The notes beneath the pieces are model-generated. The model saw only the letters and a list, made by a program, of their open reading frames with translations, searched no databases and was not told where the DNA came from. 64,000 bases of DNA from Mycolicibacterium iranicum (GTDB lineage: Bacteria > Actinomycetota > Actinomycetes > Mycobacteriales > Mycobacteriaceae). The translations under genes were made by a program, and so were the position numbers. Location: NCBI RefSeq assembly GCF_002101705.1, contig NZ_LQPC01000076.1, forward strand, positions 79,189 to 143,188, in the 5' to 3' direction. Positions 33,184 through 42,069 of this stretch are shown here, one piece after another. The stretch's first letter is position 1. The number at the start of each line of letters is the position of its first letter.

Positions 33184-34503
33184 ATGAGCGACGTGTCGCG
33201 CACGACCGGTCCGCCTACCGATACCGCGACCCGTTCGCGTGTGGCGGCCTGGGCGATGTGGGATTTCGGAGCCACCGCGATCAACGCGATCGTCATCACA
33301 TTCGTGTTCACGGTGTACCTGACCACGACTGTCGGTGACGATCTGCCGGGCGACACCACGCCGGCCAGCTGGCTGGGACGTGCGCTGGCGTTGGCCGGGC
33401 TGGTGGTGGCGCTGCTGGCGCCGGTGACCGGGGTGTGGGTGGACGCGCCGTCCCGGCGGCGCAGAGCGCTGGCGATCCTGACCGGGATGGTGGTGCTGCT
33501 GACCGCGTCGCTGAGCCTGATCCGCGACGATCATCGCTATCTGTGGCCGGGGTTGATACTGCTGGCCTGCACGGCGGCGTGCAGCGAGCTGGCCACAGTG
33601 CCCTACAACGCGATGCTGCGCGAGCTCTCCACACCGCTGACATCCGGGCGGATCTCCGGATTCGGTTTGGCGCTGGGCTATTTCGGCAGTGTGCTGGCTC
33701 TGCTCGTGGTGTATCTGGGGTTCATCTCCGGAGACGGGGACACCCGCGGCCTGCTCGCGTTGCCGGTCGACGACGGGCAGAACGTGCGCGCGGCGATGCT
33801 GCTGGTGGCCGCCTGGTTCGCCCTCTTCGCCTTGCCGCTACTGATCCTGACGCCCAGGCACGCGCAGGAGAAGCCGCCACGGGTCGGCTTCCTCAGCGCC
33901 TACCGGCGGCTGTGGCAGGAGGTGCGCACCGAGTGGCGCCGCGATCGCAACGTCGTGTACTACCTGGGTGCCAGCGCTGTGTTCCGGGACGGCCTGACCG
34001 GGGTGTTCACCTTCGGGGCGGTGCTCGGTGTGAACGTCTACGAAGTTTCTCAGGCGGACGTGCTGCTGTTCGGGGTCGCCGCGTGTGTCGTCGCCGCGTT
34101 GGGCGCTGTGGTCGGCGGACGCGTCGACGACAGGGTCGGGTCGAAGCCGGTGATCCTCGCCTCCCTGGTGGCGATGATCGTGGTCGGGCTGACGCTGATG
34201 GTGCTTTCTGGCGTCATGGCTTTCTGGGTGTGCGGCCTGCTGCTGTGCCTGTTCATCGGTCCGACCCTGTCCTCGGCTCGCACGCTGATGATGCGAATGG
34301 CTGCCCACGGAAAAGAAGGCGTCACGTTCGGGCTCTACACGACGGCCGGGCGCGCCGCGACTTTCCTCGCGCCGTGGCTCTTTTCGTTGTTCATCGACGT
34401 GTTCGACAGTTACCGAGCCGGCATGGGCGGGCTGGTGCTCGTGCTGGTCCTCGGGCTGGTGCTGTTCCTGCCGGTGCACGCGCCGCACCGACCGCTCGAC
34501 TAA
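33184..34503 (+). CDS. MFS transporter of the UMF1 type
   Basis: A 439-residue membrane protein with 12 predicted helices. WAMWDFGATAINAIVITFVF at the start and the PYNAMLRELSTPLTSGRISG, then FGLALGYFGS loop are typical of the UMF1 (Atg22-like) branch. Corresponds to Rv2508c. Probable efflux of amino acids or similar small solutes, by family only. The stop overlaps the convergent proline-rich protein gene by 4 nt. Confidence 0.82.
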   Translation: MSDVSRTTGPPTDTATRSRVAAWAMWDFGATAINAIVITFVFTVYLTTTVGDDLPGDTTPASWLGRALALAGLVVALLAPVTGVWVDAPSRRRRALAILTGMVVLLTASLSLIRDDHRYLWPGLILLACTAACSELATVPYNAMLRELSTPLTSGRISGFGLALGYFGSVLALLVVYLGFISGDGDTRGLLALPVDDGQNVRAAMLLVAAWFALFALPLLILTPRHAQEKPPRVGFLSAYRRLWQEVRTEWRRDRNVVYYLGASAVFRDGLTGVFTFGAVLGVNVYEVSQADVLLFGVAACVVAALGAVVGGRVDDRVGSKPVILASLVAMIVVGLTLMVLSGVMAFWVCGLLLCLFIGPTLSSARTLMMRMAAHGKEGVTFGLYTTAGRAATFLAPWLFSLFIDVFDSYRAGMGGLVLVLVLGLVLFLPVHAPHRPLD

Positions 34504-35336
34504 CGCTCCGGCGTGCAGATCGTCAGACCTGCGCCCGTCCGCATATCCATCTGTGCGCCGTTGACCGAGATCGAGCACGTCACTTCACGCCCGACATTGA
34601 TGATGCTGATGCTCGCCGACGTCTCGCCGGGCTGTGGCAGCAACACTTCCTTGCTCCACGGCAACATCACGTTGAACTCGGTCTGCAGCAGACCGCCAGT
34701 GTCGACGTAGGTGATGTTGATGGCGCGGCCGGTGCCCTCGACCGTGTAGACGACGGCGTCAGTGGCGCCGGGGAACGCCGGTTCGGTCGGGGTGGTCGGC
34801 GAACTCGGCAGTGTCGGAAGCGGAAGCACCGGCGTCGACGGCCTGGTCGTGGGGGTCCTCGTGGTCGGGGTCCTTGATGTCGTGGTGGGGGAGGGCGTGT
34901 AGGTCGGCTCGGGTTGCGACGGCAAAGGTGCCACCACCGTTTGTTGCCGGGAACTGTTGACGATCACCAAAGCGATCACCAGGCCGATCACCAACACGAC
35001 GGCGACCCCGGCGACGATCCACAGCCAGCGCGGAGACTTCGGCCCCTCCGGCGGCGGTTCGGATCCGAATCCCTGCGGATGCTGGGGTGGGTACTGACCC
35101 GTCGCGTAAGGGTCGTAGCCGTAGGGCGGGTACGCCGGGAGGCGCTCGGTGGGGTGGGGGGCCTGCGGCGGCTGATACGGAGAGCCGTACGGCGCCTGGC
35201 TCGCGTACGCAGGATCGGAGTACCCGGGGCCGCTGTTGCCCCACTGCTCGTCGCGTCCGCCCAAGCCTGATCGCTCCTCACGTCCGCCCAAGCCTGATCG
35301 CTCCTCACGTCCGCCGGGGTTCGGTGAATCCGTCAT
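34500..35336 (-). CDS. Proline-rich single-pass membrane protein with MmpS-like outer domain
   Basis: A 278-residue protein: cytoplasmic N-terminus (1-100) rich in Gly, Pro and Tyr, including a short tandem repeat (GGREERSGL twice); transmembrane helix at about 104-127; Thr/Pro-rich linker (140-185); C-terminal domain (190-278) with YTVEGTGRAINITYVDTGG and a Cys pair, resembling the MmpS lipid-transport accessory fold. Counterpart of Rv2507. ATG at 35336 with GAGG 5 nt upstream, preferred over the GTG 6 nt earlier. Role in the envelope unknown. Confidence 0.82.
   Translation of the reverse strand: MTDSPNPGGREERSGLGGREERSGLGGRDEQWGNSGPGYSDPAYASQAPYGSPYQPPQAPHPTERLPAYPPYGYDPYATGQYPPQHPQGFGSEPPPEGPKSPRWLWIVAGVAVVLVIGLVIALVIVNSSRQQTVVAPLPSQPEPTYTPSPTTTSRTPTTRTPTTRPSTPVLPLPTLPSSPTTPTEPAFPGATDAVVYTVEGTGRAINITYVDTGGLLQTEFNVMLPWSKEVLLPQPGETSASISIINVGREVTCSISVNGAQMDMRTGAGLTICTPER
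35254..35315. repeat. 27-bp tandem repeat in the proline-rich protein gene
   Basis: Two identical 27-bp units (35254-35280 and 35281-35307) plus 8 bp of a third. The unit length keeps the reading frame and encodes nine residues per copy. Exact identity suggests recent slippage and possible length variation among strains. Confidence 0.85.
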
Positions 35337-35433
35337 GCCCACCTCATGGCTGCAGGGTACCTGTGCAGCCGCTCAGTGCGTCCGGACCGGCCCACACATC
35401 GGCGTCGGCGCCGACCGTGCACAATCGGGAACC

Positions 35434-37296
35434 GTGGCAGAACAGGTCCGCCGGATTTACGGCGCGTCGATGTCTCCTGACGCCACCGCGTTCGCCCATC
35501 TCGTCGACGACGGCGGATACCCGAGGGCGGTACAGCGGTTTTTGCGAGGCTGGCGCGCGAGCTCTTCGCGCGATGTCGACTTGCCGATCGAAGGCCCCGT
35601 CACGCGCGTCATGCACTCGGCCGACGGCTACTGGTTGGCCTGCCAGGTCGCCCCCGAAGGCGGCACACGCAGCCAGATCTGGGTCGTGACAACGGATCCC
35701 GACGACCGCGCGGCTCGTAGGATCGATTACTGGCCGTCTGGGGTGGAGGGCACCGCCGAGTTGATCGGCTGGGACGGCACCCTGGTGTCGGCGATCCTGA
35801 CCGGTGAAGACGGCGTCGGAAGTTCGTGTCTGATCGACCCGTCCGGGGATACGACGACCGTGCTGGACCGCCGCTCGGGCGGCAGGCTGGTCGACGCGTG
35901 GGCCGGCGCGTCACTGGTGCGCGTCGGACCGCGTGGCTACCGAGATCTCATCATGTTGAGAGGGCTGACCGAGATCGGCCTGTTGCCGTACGACCCCGGT
36001 TCGACCACCGACACCGGCGTCATCCTCGACGACCACCATCCGCGCCGGCTGCGCTCGGGGCTCGACGGAGAGCTCACCGAGCTGTACCACCCGGCCAAGG
36101 AATACGGCGTCAACAGCACCGAGGGATATGTCCGGGCGCTGATCCGCAGCGAGAACGGTGCCGAGCATGCGCGTCTGCTCGAGGTGACTGTGTCCGCCGA
36201 AGGCGTTTCCTACCAGGTCATCGCCGAACGTGCCGGATGTGAACTCGACGAATTCACCGTCAGCGACGATCTGTCCACCGTGGCGATTCTGTGGAACCTG
36301 CACGGCGCCAGCGAGTTACAGATCCTCGAGTACGCCGACGGCACCCTGTACGACCCGATCCCGCTGCCGGGGATGGTGGCCAGCGAGCTCAGCATCAGCG
36401 CGGGCGGCTCGATGCTGGCGCTGACGGTCGAGGGTCCGTCGAAACCGCCGACCGTAGAACTCGTGGATCCGAGGACCAGGGAATGGGAACTCGTCGACCG
36501 CGAGCCCAGCAGCGGTCCGGTGTCGGCCGACCCCACGCTGGAGACCGTCACCGCGCGTGACGGCCTGACATTCACCGGCTGGCTGTTTCGTCCGCCCGAC
36601 GGTGTCGAGACGATCGGTGCGATGCTGTTCCTGCACGGCGGACCCGAAGGACAGGGCCGCCCCGGGTACAACGAGTTCTTTCCCGCGCTGCTCGACGAAG
36701 GCATCTGCGTGTTCCTTCCGAACGTGCGGGGGTCCGGCGGGTTCGGCAGGTCTTTCATGCACGCCGACGACCGAGAGCGCCGCTTCGCCGCCATCGACGA
36801 CGTCTCGGACGCGGTGCGGTTCCTCGTCGACAGCGGACACGCCCCGGTGGGCAAGGTGGCGTGCTGCGGCTGGTCCTACGGCGGCTATCTCACGCAGGCT
36901 GCGCTGGCGTTCCATCCCGATGACTTTGCTGCAGGCATCAGTATCTGCGGGATGAGCGACCTCAACACCTGGTACCGCAACACCGAGCCGTGGATCGCGG
37001 CCGCCGCCTATCCGAAGTACGGTCACCCCGTCAGCGATCAGGATCTCTTGGAGAGACTGTCCCCGCTGCCCCGTGCGCATGCGGTCACGGCTCCGCTGCT
37101 TCTGGTCCACGGACTCAACGACACGAACGTCCCTCCGAGCGAATCGCAACAGATGTGCGATGCGCTGACCGCGCTGGGGCGAAAGACGCGGCTGCTGACG
37201 TTCGACGACGACGGCCACGAGATCGACAAGCGGGAAAACCGTGCGGTGCTGCGGAAAGCGATGTGCGATTGGCTCACCTCCGCGTTCGCCAGCTGA
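35434..37296 (+). CDS. S9-family prolyl oligopeptidase-like serine hydrolase
   Basis: A 620-residue protein: N-terminal beta-propeller-like region (about 40-370) and C-terminal alpha/beta hydrolase domain with nucleophile Ser481 in CCGWSYGGYL, the Asp in HGLNDTNVP and the His in FDDDGHE. The oxyanion segment FLHGGPEG and NVRGSGGFGR are characteristic of dipeptidyl/acylaminoacyl peptidases. No signal peptide, so it should be cytoplasmic. Start GTG 35434 with GGGA upstream; an ATG at 35470 is nearly as good. Divergent from the proline-rich protein gene. Confidence 0.85.
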   Translation: MAEQVRRIYGASMSPDATAFAHLVDDGGYPRAVQRFLRGWRASSSRDVDLPIEGPVTRVMHSADGYWLACQVAPEGGTRSQIWVVTTDPDDRAARRIDYWPSGVEGTAELIGWDGTLVSAILTGEDGVGSSCLIDPSGDTTTVLDRRSGGRLVDAWAGASLVRVGPRGYRDLIMLRGLTEIGLLPYDPGSTTDTGVILDDHHPRRLRSGLDGELTELYHPAKEYGVNSTEGYVRALIRSENGAEHARLLEVTVSAEGVSYQVIAERAGCELDEFTVSDDLSTVAILWNLHGASELQILEYADGTLYDPIPLPGMVASELSISAGGSMLALTVEGPSKPPTVELVDPRTREWELVDREPSSGPVSADPTLETVTARDGLTFTGWLFRPPDGVETIGAMLFLHGGPEGQGRPGYNEFFPALLDEGICVFLPNVRGSGGFGRSFMHADDRERRFAAIDDVSDAVRFLVDSGHAPVGKVACCGWSYGGYLTQAALAFHPDDFAAGISICGMSDLNTWYRNTEPWIAAAAYPKYGHPVSDQDLLERLSPLPRAHAVTAPLLLVHGLNDTNVPPSESQQMCDALTALGRKTRLLTFDDDGHEIDKRENRAVLRKAMCDWLTSAFAS

Positions 37297-37311
37297 CCTG
37301 CCCCCGTTGAG

Positions 37312-37337
37312 GTTTATCTGAATTTTCAGCGGGGTAA
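37312..37337 (+). promoter_or_regulatory. SigF-type promoter GTTT-N16-GGGTAA
   Basis: GTTT at 37312-37315 and GGGTAA at 37332-37337 with a 16-bp spacer match the mycobacterial SigF consensus (GTTT, 15-17 bp, GGGTA). It ends 51 bp before the first small membrane protein gene. A 9-bp stem (37302-37310 with 37326-37334) overlaps it and could terminate the upstream peptidase gene. Confidence 0.6.
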
Positions 37338-37388
37338 AACTTCCTCGCGCGCCACTACGGAGCGCGCAGACGGAGGTGGCAGCACGGC

Positions 37389-37592
37389 ATGCGAGGAATT
37401 CTCGGCGTCATTGTGCTCGTCTGGTTGTTGATCGGTGTCTTTGCCGCCTATCAGCGTGACTACTTCACCGGTGGCGAAGCCAATTGCGCCACCGCGGGAA
37501 GTATTGCTCTGACGGTCGTGGCGGGACCCCTGAATTACGCGGGAGTCAATCCGAAGGTCACGGATTGCGATGTCCCGCAACCCAGTCAGTAA
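37389..37592 (+). CDS. Small membrane/secreted hypothetical protein
   Basis: A 67-residue protein starting at ATG with GGAGG about 13 nt upstream. Residues 3-20 form a hydrophobic helix (signal anchor), followed by an outer part with two Cys residues (EANCATAG and VTDCDVP) that could form a disulfide. Similar small proteins occur widely in mycobacteria, without assigned function. It lies behind a SigF-type promoter and 33 nt before another tiny membrane protein gene, so both are probably stress-induced together. Confidence 0.7.
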   Translation: MRGILGVIVLVWLLIGVFAAYQRDYFTGGEANCATAGSIALTVVAGPLNYAGVNPKVTDCDVPQPSQ

Positions 37593-37625
37593 CTCTCTAT
37601 CTGGTCGTCGCGGAACGGAGTGGAA

Positions 37626-37781
37626 ATGATCGTCTTCGGAGCAATCCTTCTCATCTTGGGTCTCATCTTGAACACGGCGATTTTGACGTATATCGGCGTC
37701 GTTCTTCTGGTGATCGGTGCGGTGTTCTGGGTTCTCGGATCCGTCGGCCGCCCGGTCGGCGGTCGGAGAGCTTGGTATTAG
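37626..37781 (+). CDS. DUF6131-like tiny membrane protein
   Basis: A 51-residue protein reading MIVFGAILLILGLILNTA, then YIGVVLLVIGAVFWVLGSVG, then a basic, polar end. Two hydrophobic stretches separated by a short turn suggest a hairpin membrane protein. GGAG (37617-37620 region, ACGGAGTGG) precedes the ATG. It is the second gene after the SigF-type promoter; proteins of this size and pattern are a recurring feature of actinobacterial stress regulons. Function unknown. Confidence 0.7.
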   Translation: MIVFGAILLILGLILNTAILTYIGVVLLVIGAVFWVLGSVGRPVGGRRAWY

Positions 37782-37786
37782 AGCGC

Positions 37787-38440
37787 TTAATCGCGACGTT
37801 TAGTTACGGAACTGGCCGAGGTCAGCGCCGCGACCGTCATCTCTCGCAGGACGGTCCGGGAGCTGACCTCGGCCGTTCTCGTGGCCCCGGGTTTCATGCT
37901 GTGGGCCGTCGAGTTCAGCAGGCCGAAAGTTCCGTGGGCCATCAGGCGGGCATCGGATTCGGTGAGCTCGGGGTCGCGACGGCGCAGGACGTGAACCCAG
38001 ATCTCGACGTATTGCCGCTGCTTGCGCCGCACCTGACGCTTCGCCGCGGCCGGTAGGTTGCCCAGATCCCGGTCCTGGATACGGATCAGATCTGACTCGC
38101 CGAGGGCGAAGTCCAGATGGAAGTCGATGAGAGCGGCCAAAGCGTGGTCGGCATCCTCGGTTTCGTTCGCCACCTCGGTAGCACCGGCAAGCAGCCTTGT
38201 GCTGATACCCACCAAAAGCTCGACGAGTAGCGCTTCCTTGTTGGGGAAGTGGCGGTAGATCGCGGGTCCGCTGATGCCGGCGGCAGCCCCGATGTCCTCG
38301 AGTCGGACGGCGAGGTAGCCGTGTTCGGCAAAGAGTCGCTCCGCGGCGGCGACCAGTTGGGAGCGCCGGTCGGATTTGGCTTTGCGGCGCGGCGAGGCGG
38401 CGGGTGTCGGCTGAGCCGACGATCGGGCAGGAGTCGTCAT
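37787..38440 (-). CDS. bkaR: TetR-family regulator, BkaR type
   Basis: A 217-residue TetR protein: N-terminal helix-turn-helix (about 26-72, RLEDIGAAAGISGPAIYRHF) after a basic leader, then an all-helical ligand domain. Position and sequence match Rv2506, described as BkaR, a repressor of the branched-chain keto-acid operon. It is divergent from accD1, with two identical-geometry operators between them, so it should repress both itself and the operon. ATG with GGAGG 8 nt upstream. Confidence 0.88.
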   Translation of the reverse strand: MTTPARSSAQPTPAASPRRKAKSDRRSQLVAAAERLFAEHGYLAVRLEDIGAAAGISGPAIYRHFPNKEALLVELLVGISTRLLAGATEVANETEDADHALAALIDFHLDFALGESDLIRIQDRDLGNLPAAAKRQVRRKQRQYVEIWVHVLRRRDPELTESDARLMAHGTFGLLNSTAHSMKPGATRTAEVSSRTVLREMTVAALTSASSVTKRRD

Positions 38441-38474
38441 GACGTAAACCTCCGGCCGATGGTGGACAGCATCA

Positions 38475-38516
38475 GTTAATGATGATTAACATACCACTCG
38501 GTTAGTCGCCATTAAC
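38475..38516. promoter_or_regulatory. Two BkaR-type operators GTTAAT/GTTAGT-N4-ATTAAC
   Basis: GTTAAT-GATG-ATTAAC at 38475-38490 is a perfect palindrome. GTTAGT-CGCC-ATTAAC at 38501-38516 is the same with one change; centres are 26 bp apart. They fill the divergent region between bkaR and accD1 and lie 18 bp before the accD1 ATG. Confidence 0.75.
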
Positions 38517-38533
38517 TAAAGGTGGTTTCAGCG

Positions 38534-40084
38534 ATGCCAGCGCGGACATCTCATCGCGACGATCACGTCGCGTTGGTCGAACAGTTGCGGGCCAAGCTCG
38601 CCCTTGCCTCGCTGGGCGGGTCCGAGCGGGCCCGTGAGCGGCATGTCAGCAGAGGCAAGCTGCTGCCGCGCGACCGCGTCGACGGGTTGCTCGACCCGGG
38701 TAGCCCTTTCCTGGAACTCGCTGCGCTCGCCGCGGACGGCATGTACGACGATGAGTGCCCCGGCGCGGGAATGATCGCCGGCATCGGGCGCGTCTCGGGC
38801 CGCGAGTGCATGATCGTCGCCAACGACGCGACGGTGAAGGGCGGCACCTACTATCCGATCACGGTCAAGAAGCATCTGCGCGCCCAGGAGATCGCGCTGC
38901 AGAACCGGCTGCCGTGCGTGTATCTGGTCGATTCGGGCGGTGCGTTCCTGCCCCGACAAGACGAGGTGTTCCCCGACCGCGAGCATTTTGGGCGCATCTT
39001 CTACAACCAGGCCACCATGAGTGCCAAGGGAATTGCGCAGATCGCCGCCGTCCTCGGATCCTGCACCGCCGGTGGAGCGTACGTTCCGGCGATGAGCGAC
39101 GAGGCCGTGATCGTGCGAAATCAGGGCACGATTTTCCTCGGCGGCCCGCCACTGGTGAAGGCGGCCACGGGTGAGGTTGTCACCGCCGAGGAACTCGGGG
39201 GCGGCGACCTGCACTCGAAGGTCTCCGGTGTGACCGACCACCTGGCCCACGATGATCGGGATGCGCTGCGGATCGTCCGCCGGATCGTCAGCACGCTCGC
39301 GCCCAAAGCGGCGGCACCGTGGGATGTCGCGCCGGTCGTTGATACGGTCGCCGATCAGTCCGAGCTTTACGACGTTGTCCCCGTTGACCCCCGGGTGCCC
39401 TACGACGTGCACGAGGTGATCACCCGTATCGTCGATGGTGGCGAGTTCGCCGAATTCAAAGCCGAATACGGCACCACGCTCGTCACCGGGTTCGCCCGCA
39501 TCCATGGACATCCGGTTGGGATCGTCGCCAACAACGGCGTGCTGTTCGGTGAGTCGGCCGTCAAGGGCGCCCACTTCATCGAGCTGTGCGATAAGCGCAA
39601 TACCCCACTTCTGTTCCTGCAGAACATCTCCGGCTTCATGGTCGGCCGCGACTACGAGGCGGGCGGTATCGCCAAGCACGGGGCGAAAATGGTCACCGCG
39701 GTCGCCTGTGCGCGGGTGCCGAAGCTGACCGTGGTGATCGGCGGGTCCTACGGCGCCGGCAACTATTCGATGTGCGGCCGGGCCTATTCGCCGCGGTTCC
39801 TGTGGATGTGGCCGAACGCCAGGATCTCGGTGATGGGTGGCGAGCAAGCCGCATCGGTCCTGGCCACTGTGCGGGGCGACATGTCGCCAGAGGAGGAAGA
39901 GGCGTTCAAGGCGCCTATCCGTGCGCAGTACGAGGACCAGGGCAACCCGTACTACTCGACGGCTCGACTGTGGGACGACGGGGTCATCGATCCCGCTGAC
40001 ACCAGAGCTGTTGTCGGATTGGCACTCTCGGTGGCAGGCCAGGCTCCGCTGGAGCCGGTGTCCTACGGCGTCTTCAGGATGTGA
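38534..40084 (+). CDS. accD1: Acyl-CoA carboxylase beta subunit (methylcrotonyl-CoA type)
   Basis: A 516-residue carboxyltransferase. LGSCTAGGAYVPAMSDE and GGSYGAGNYSMCGRAYSPRF are the acyl-CoA and biotin binding loops typical of 3-methylcrotonyl-CoA carboxylase beta chains, which act in leucine degradation. Works with the alpha subunit AccA1 encoded next, whose start is 2 nt after this stop. ATG at 38534 preferred (AGGTGG 9 nt upstream); a GTG at 38522 is possible. First gene of the BkaR-controlled operon. In M. tuberculosis fadD35 and a CoA-transferase pair stand between bkaR and accD1; they are absent here. Confidence 0.93.
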   Translation: MPARTSHRDDHVALVEQLRAKLALASLGGSERARERHVSRGKLLPRDRVDGLLDPGSPFLELAALAADGMYDDECPGAGMIAGIGRVSGRECMIVANDATVKGGTYYPITVKKHLRAQEIALQNRLPCVYLVDSGGAFLPRQDEVFPDREHFGRIFYNQATMSAKGIAQIAAVLGSCTAGGAYVPAMSDEAVIVRNQGTIFLGGPPLVKAATGEVVTAEELGGGDLHSKVSGVTDHLAHDDRDALRIVRRIVSTLAPKAAAPWDVAPVVDTVADQSELYDVVPVDPRVPYDVHEVITRIVDGGEFAEFKAEYGTTLVTGFARIHGHPVGIVANNGVLFGESAVKGAHFIELCDKRNTPLLFLQNISGFMVGRDYEAGGIAKHGAKMVTAVACARVPKLTVVIGGSYGAGNYSMCGRAYSPRFLWMWPNARISVMGGEQAASVLATVRGDMSPEEEEAFKAPIRAQYEDQGNPYYSTARLWDDGVIDPADTRAVVGLALSVAGQAPLEPVSYGVFRM

Positions 40085-40086
40085 CG

Positions 40087-42069
40087 ATGTTCGAAACAGT
40101 TCTGGTTGCCAACCGCGGGGAGATCGCCGTCCGGGTGATCCGCACACTGCGGGCCATGGGCATCCGCTCGGTCGCCGTGTTCAGCGACGCCGATACCCAC
40201 GCCCGTCACGTCGCCGAAGCCGATGTCGCGGTCAACATCGGCCCGGCGCCCGCGCGGCAGAGCTACCTCTGCATCGATGCGCTGCTCGCGGCGATCGAAC
40301 GCACGGGAGCCCAGGCCGTCCATCCCGGCTACGGATTCCTCTCCGAGAACGCTCAATTCGCCGAAGCGCTCAGCGCGGCAGGTGTGGTGTTCATCGGCCC
40401 TCCGGTCACGGCGATCCAGACGATGGGCGACAAGATTTCGGCGAAAGCCGCGGTCTCTGAGTTCGGTGTGCCTGTCGTGCCTGGAATTTCGCGGCCCGGC
40501 CTCACCGACGCCGACTTGATCTCGGGCGCCCCGGATGTCGGATTCCCGGTGCTGGTGAAGCCGTCGGCCGGGGGTGGCGGCAAGGGCATGCGCGTCGTGC
40601 ACGATGCGTCGGAACTTCCCGCAGCACTCGCGAGCGCGCGTCGCGAAGCGGCATCGTCGTTCGGCGACGACACCCTGTTCCTGGAGCGATTCGTGCTCAA
40701 TCCCAGGCACATCGAGGTGCAGGTGCTCGCCGACAACCACGGCAACGTGGTGCACCTGGGCGAGCGAGAATGCAGCCTGCAGCGCCGTCATCAGAAGGTC
40801 GTCGAGGAAGCGCCATCCCCGTTGCTGGATGCGCAGACCCGGGCCCGCATCGGCGCCGCGGCCTGCGACACGGCCCGCAGCGTGGACTACACGGGGGCGG
40901 GCACCGTCGAGTTCATCGTGTCCGCCGACCGGCCCGACGAATTCTTCTTCATGGAGATGAACACCCGGCTGCAGGTGGAGCACCCCGTCACCGAGATGGT
41001 CACGGGACTGGACCTGGTGGAGTTGCAGATTCGCGTTGCCGCGGGGGAGAAGCTCCCGGTCGCACAGGACGACATTCGCCTCGACGGGCATGCGATCGAG
41101 GCGCGCGTCTATGCCGAAGACCCCGCCCGCGGCTTCCTCCCGACCGGCGGTCAGGTGATCGGGCTGAGGGAGGCGGCCGGGACCGGGATCCGCGTCGATT
41201 CCGGACTGGCGTGCGGCACCGTGGTCGGCAGCGACTACGACCCGATGCTGGCCAAAGTGATTGCGCACGCACAGGACCGTACGGCCGCGCTGCGCGCACT
41301 GGACACCGCGCTCGCCGATACCGCAGTACTCGGCGTGACGACGAATGTCGAGTTTCTGCGCTTCCTGCTCGCCGACCCCGAGGTGGCGGCCGGGAACCTG
41401 GACACCGGGCTCCTCGACCGACGGCTGCCAGATTTCGTTCCGGCGCCGCCGTCGGACGACGACCTGGTCGCCGCGGCGGCGTATCGCTGGCTGAAGTCCT
41501 GGCCGACACCCGCATCCGACCCGTGGGAAGTGCCATCGGGGTGGCGCATCGCTGGTCGCGCGCCGACATCGTTTCGGCTGCGTGCGGGACAGCGAACCGA
41601 CCACGTCTGGCTCACCGGTAGGCCCGACGATGCGACGGCTGCGGTGGAGAGTGGTGAAAACCGCACACTGCGAGCGTCTTTGACCGACGAAGTGCTGACC
41701 GTCACGATCGGCGGACTGCGCTCTGAGCATCTCGTCGCCGACGTGGCCGGGCAGTTGTGGCTGGCAGGTGCGGGGCGCGTGGTGATGGTCGAGGAGGTGC
41801 GGGAAGCTCCGGTGCGTCCCGACGACGAGCACAGCGGCGACGCCGAACTGACCAGCCCGATGCCCGGTGCTGTCGTCGCGATCGGCGTCGACGACGGCGC
41901 GACGGTGACGGCCGGGACCGTCGTGGTCACTGTCGAGGCGATGAAGATGGAGCACGCGCTCTCCGCGCCCGTCGACGGGGTGGTGGAGCTGTTGGTCGGC
42001 GCGGGCGAGCAGGTGAAAGTGGGCCAGGTGTTGGCCCGGATAACGGCAACCAAGGAGCCGCAAGCATGA
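40087..42069 (+). CDS. accA1: Acyl-CoA carboxylase alpha subunit: biotin carboxylase plus BCCP
   Basis: A 660-residue subunit. N-terminal biotin carboxylase (MFETVLVANRGEIAVRVIRT; ATP-grasp PSAGGGGKGMR; EMNTRLQVEHPVTE), then a linker domain, and a C-terminal biotin carrier domain with the biotinyl Lys620 in VEAMKMEH. It carboxylates biotin from bicarbonate and ATP for AccD1. An in-frame GTG at 40081 overlaps the accD1 stop (GTGA), but the ATG gives the family's usual N-terminus. The stop overlaps the fadE19 start (ATGA). Confidence 0.94.
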   Translation: MFETVLVANRGEIAVRVIRTLRAMGIRSVAVFSDADTHARHVAEADVAVNIGPAPARQSYLCIDALLAAIERTGAQAVHPGYGFLSENAQFAEALSAAGVVFIGPPVTAIQTMGDKISAKAAVSEFGVPVVPGISRPGLTDADLISGAPDVGFPVLVKPSAGGGGKGMRVVHDASELPAALASARREAASSFGDDTLFLERFVLNPRHIEVQVLADNHGNVVHLGERECSLQRRHQKVVEEAPSPLLDAQTRARIGAAACDTARSVDYTGAGTVEFIVSADRPDEFFFMEMNTRLQVEHPVTEMVTGLDLVELQIRVAAGEKLPVAQDDIRLDGHAIEARVYAEDPARGFLPTGGQVIGLREAAGTGIRVDSGLACGTVVGSDYDPMLAKVIAHAQDRTAALRALDTALADTAVLGVTTNVEFLRFLLADPEVAAGNLDTGLLDRRLPDFVPAPPSDDDLVAAAAYRWLKSWPTPASDPWEVPSGWRIAGRAPTSFRLRAGQRTDHVWLTGRPDDATAAVESGENRTLRASLTDEVLTVTIGGLRSEHLVADVAGQLWLAGAGRVVMVEEVREAPVRPDDEHSGDAELTSPMPGAVVAIGVDDGATVTAGTVVVTVEAMKMEHALSAPVDGVVELLVGAGEQVKVGQVLARITATKEPQA

